From Ciona intestinalis (taxonomy: Eukaryota > Chordata > Ascidiacea > Phlebobranchia > Cionidae), in the NCBI RefSeq assembly GCF_000224145.3, contig NW_004190439.2:1-64000 (forward strand): 64,000 nt of DNA, read 5' to 3'. Of this stretch, positions 61,808 through 64,000 are shown one piece after another (position 1 is the stretch's first letter; every line of letters begins with the position of its first letter). A program made the position numbers and the translations under genes. The notes beneath the pieces are model-generated. The model had not been told where the DNA came from. It did not search any database and saw nothing but the letters and a program-made list of their open reading frames with translations.

Positions 61808-62008
61808 ATGGTACAGTGGGGTAAGATGGGATATTTTAACACGAATATCCCATATTTCCTGATCGTCTTTTTAACAATCATTTTTTTCACAAGCTTTTTG
61901 AGAATCGGAAGGCTGTGGTTGTATAATTCTTTAAATGTTTTTCGTTTATAATCAAAAAGTACTAGAAAGAGAATGAAAACATGTCCCATCTTACCCCAAT
62001 CTATTATA
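61808..62008. mobile_element. TIR element of the GGGGTAAGATGGGAC family, copy 6
   Basis: The ends ACAGTGGGGTAAGATGGGAT and ATGTCCCATCTTACCCCAATCT are inverted repeats, about 200 bp. It is the inverted-arm counterpart of copy 1. Confidence 0.75.
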
Positions 62009-62112
62009 CATTACAAAACTAAAAAGTTTAAGGCATTAATATAAAAACATAAAAACACAAAGCTGAATCGATTATTGAATAAAATTCAAACAATCCCGCA
62101 GTCACCACTTTG

Positions 62113-64000
62113 TCAGGGCAGTGGATTAATAGGCTCATACAGTGGTTGTGGAAGTTGGGCAATGCTCACGTATTCTGGTTCCTCGTTCACTCTAACAATG
62201 GCTGTTTCATACCCACCATTCTCACTACTGGTTACAACCTAATTAGATATATAGTATGTTTAAGGAGATTTAAATCAAGACACAACACTGCACAAAATCA
62301 AACAAAACCAGTCACATCCCACAGTGTACCTCGTAAACAGAAGGTACTGGATTCAAAACACAAAGCTGTAAGCACTTTAAGCTTGCTTGTGTTCAAGTAA
62401 CCTAGCAGAAATTGCTACAACCCAGTGGTAACTAATGGGTTATCTAAATTCTCAACCCTACTAAAGGTGGCTGTACACAGTAGTATCTGGAATTCGTCCG
62501 ATTTTTCTGTTTTGTCCGGATTTCGCTGCCGCATGCAGAACTCGGTAATGGGTTTGCATACGACTTCGCAAGCGAATTCTCATGCCGAATACTGTGTACA
62601 GCCACCTTAAAGAAAAAGAGTCATCACACAGTTACATACATGGTAACTTTTTAATGAACATGAGGTGTGTGAATCACCTATGCATACCAACTGGTGTTGC
62701 CCTCACTAGGTAAGCAGCATTTATTTAACACAGCACAAAATATGAGTCAAACACACCTGTCCACAAGGATCCAGTTGCTTTAGTTCAACATAACCTTCTT
62801 CATCTGAAATTATTTTGAATGAGTTTTGAATTTGTGAAGATAATGATATCTATTACCTCGATTAACTGATACGTTGTTTCTCATGTTTTCATAATTTGTT
62901 GAGCTTGGATCAATCTAGAAAAACAACAGATTTTACAGAAATGTTTGAGATGAAAGTCTTATCATATTTTATTTTTACATTTCATCACTTTACTTCATCT
63001 TTTCTGGTCAGAGTAAGAAGATTCGATTAATATGAATAATAAAAACATAGGAAGTAACTATAAAGCATCCAATATTATGACTTGCTTTATAATACAGAGT
63101 AATAAAGTTTACAAAACATGTTAGATAAAGACTGCGACGCATCTCAAAGATAGTTTTTATACAAAGAAGTTCAAAACTCACATTTTCTTCTTTTAAGTTT
63201 TCGTATGACACTTCTTGTGGAAGGGTGATATCAACATAACCTGTACAATGCATTGGATTTAAACTTGTAGTGGGCACAACATAAATGAATGAAACTTATT
63301 TATGCCTTGCGAGGCAAGACAGTCTTTATAACATGGGTGTTCTGTTTCATACACCTCATGCCGCATAGAAGTTACTATAATTAGCCCATAAGAAACCCTT
63401 ACATTAGAGCAAGCATTGGTTAGTGACTACAACACAAACACCCACAATGTTGTTGGTGTCAGGTCTCGAAGGTTATAGCATGCACAGTAACCATGATGGA
63501 ATCAAAATGAACAGTTTTTACAAATTGAAAATCAAATCAATATTTAACTAAAATTATAAAAATTAAAAGGGTAAGTAACACATCGAACTTACGTGGTAGT
63601 TTGAAAGATCCAGGTCTAATAAAATAAGGTAAAATATAAACAATTTTTATTTTATAAAAGCATTGAATACTTACATTTCGGGATTGAGCATAGCAACTGA
63701 AAAATAATGATATCGCATTAAATAACTTAGAAAAGTAGTAAACAGGTAAAGATGAAGTTTGTATACACTTATTAATGTTTGTTTTAATCCAAATAATAAG
63801 TTATACCGCATGGCTGACACTTAAAACCTACACTCACTGTTTATACCAGAAAATAAAATGTAAATTCATTTATTCAATTCCAGGTCATACATTATGCCGA
63901 GTAGTAATAACAGCAAGATATGAACCCCCTATTTGCTTACGTACATAAAACCTCAATTTTAACTTAACAAACTAAATAAGGTTGTCTTCATATTATTTAA
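62113..64000 (-). CDS. Receptor gene D, cytoplasmic-tail exons (paralog of gene C, continues past the window)
   Basis: Six minus-strand exons are visible, 5' to 3': 63696-63675, 63615-63593, 63240-63182, 62914-62857, 62803-62757 and 62238-62113, with exactly the lengths of the last six exons of gene C. The encoded tail is almost the same as that of C: YVDI-x7-YENL (ITAM-like), YENM, YVEL, YETA and YVSI, ending LYEPINPLP and a TGA stop. The frame is open throughout. The signal peptide, ectodomain and membrane exon must lie beyond 64000. One intron holds a 143-bp MITE absent from gene C. The near-identity of the tails suggests a recent duplication or gene conversion. Confidence 0.8.
62465..62607. 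mobile_element. 143-bp MITE with TAA target duplication
   Basis: The ends AGGTGGCTGTACACAGTA and TACTGTGTACAGCCACCT are perfect 18-bp inverted repeats flanked by TAA (62462-62464 and 62608-62610). The corresponding intron of gene C (around 46890-46905) has the empty site with a single TAA. A 3-bp TWA target and size fit a PIF/Harbinger-type MITE. Confidence 0.9.

Larger units (their letters stand above)
60449..62112. other. Intergenic region between the phosphatase gene and gene D
   Basis: No supported gene. It contains the 5' flank of the phosphatase gene, a SINE-like segment at about 61310-61460 and a TIR element (61808-62008). From about 61655 rightward it is the inverted copy of DNA downstream of gene C. 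Confidence 0.55.
61655..64000 (-). repeat. Right arm of the large inverted duplication (gene D 3' half)
   Basis: This is the inverted copy of 45520-47855. It continues to the right window edge, where the sequence still matches the intron after the gene C transmembrane exon. The two arms are separated by about 13.8 kb that holds the phosphatase gene. Confidence 0.85.

Overview
The window looks like nuclear DNA of an invertebrate chordate, most likely a sea squirt of the Ciona type. The evidence is compact multi-exon genes with short AT-rich introns, deuterostome-style Ig, CCP, C-type lectin, EGF and tyrosine phosphatase domains, and many small TIR elements, including one with termini like GGGGTAAGATGGGAC. 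The species call is inference. Three runs of N (23011-23135, 31110-31234, 34423-34472) show that this is a draft assembly.

Left half (1-31800). This is an accumulation of transposable elements with no host gene that I can support. An AT-rich satellite whose units carry the 12-bp palindrome AACTGTACAGTT is interrupted by Ty3/Gypsy fossils, one of them bounded by 208-bp LTRs. From 8903 a Ty1/Copia fossil begins with a 206-bp LTR and an initiator-tRNA-Met primer site. It has been hit by a hAT transposon (9663-12776), which itself carries a 1.1-kb element with terminal inverted repeats. It has also been hit by an envelope-bearing Ty3-like fossil (from 15561), whose 5' LTR carries a PIF/Harbinger transposon (16001-18052). 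Two further Copia fragments lie at 23136-25169 and 31235-31792. An 820-bp hAT-like element with an 8-bp target duplication lies at 25546-26365.

Right half (31800-64000). This is a cluster of cell-surface signalling genes. Three receptor genes read on the plus strand: A (31975-35527, apparently defective or incomplete), B (36309-39225, 294 aa) and C (41199-47217, 563 aa). A fourth, D, enters from the right edge on the minus strand (62113 to beyond 64000). B and C are type I membrane proteins with Ig-like domains, plus one CCP domain in C. Their long cytoplasmic tails are built from small exons that each carry a Tyr-x-x-hydrophobic motif. B, C and D share an exon encoding an ITAM-like pair (YxxI-x7-YxxL). 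Between C and D, on the minus strand, lies a receptor protein tyrosine phosphatase (50223-60448) with the ectodomain CTLD-EGF x4-CTLD-EGF, one transmembrane segment and tandem phosphatase domains.

C and D are arms of an inverted duplication of at least 2.3 kb around the phosphatase gene. The arrangement puts tyrosine-motif receptors beside a phosphatase that could act on such tails. A plausible reading is a tunicate innate-immune or self/non-self recognition cluster. Function, ligand and the functional link between the genes are inferred.
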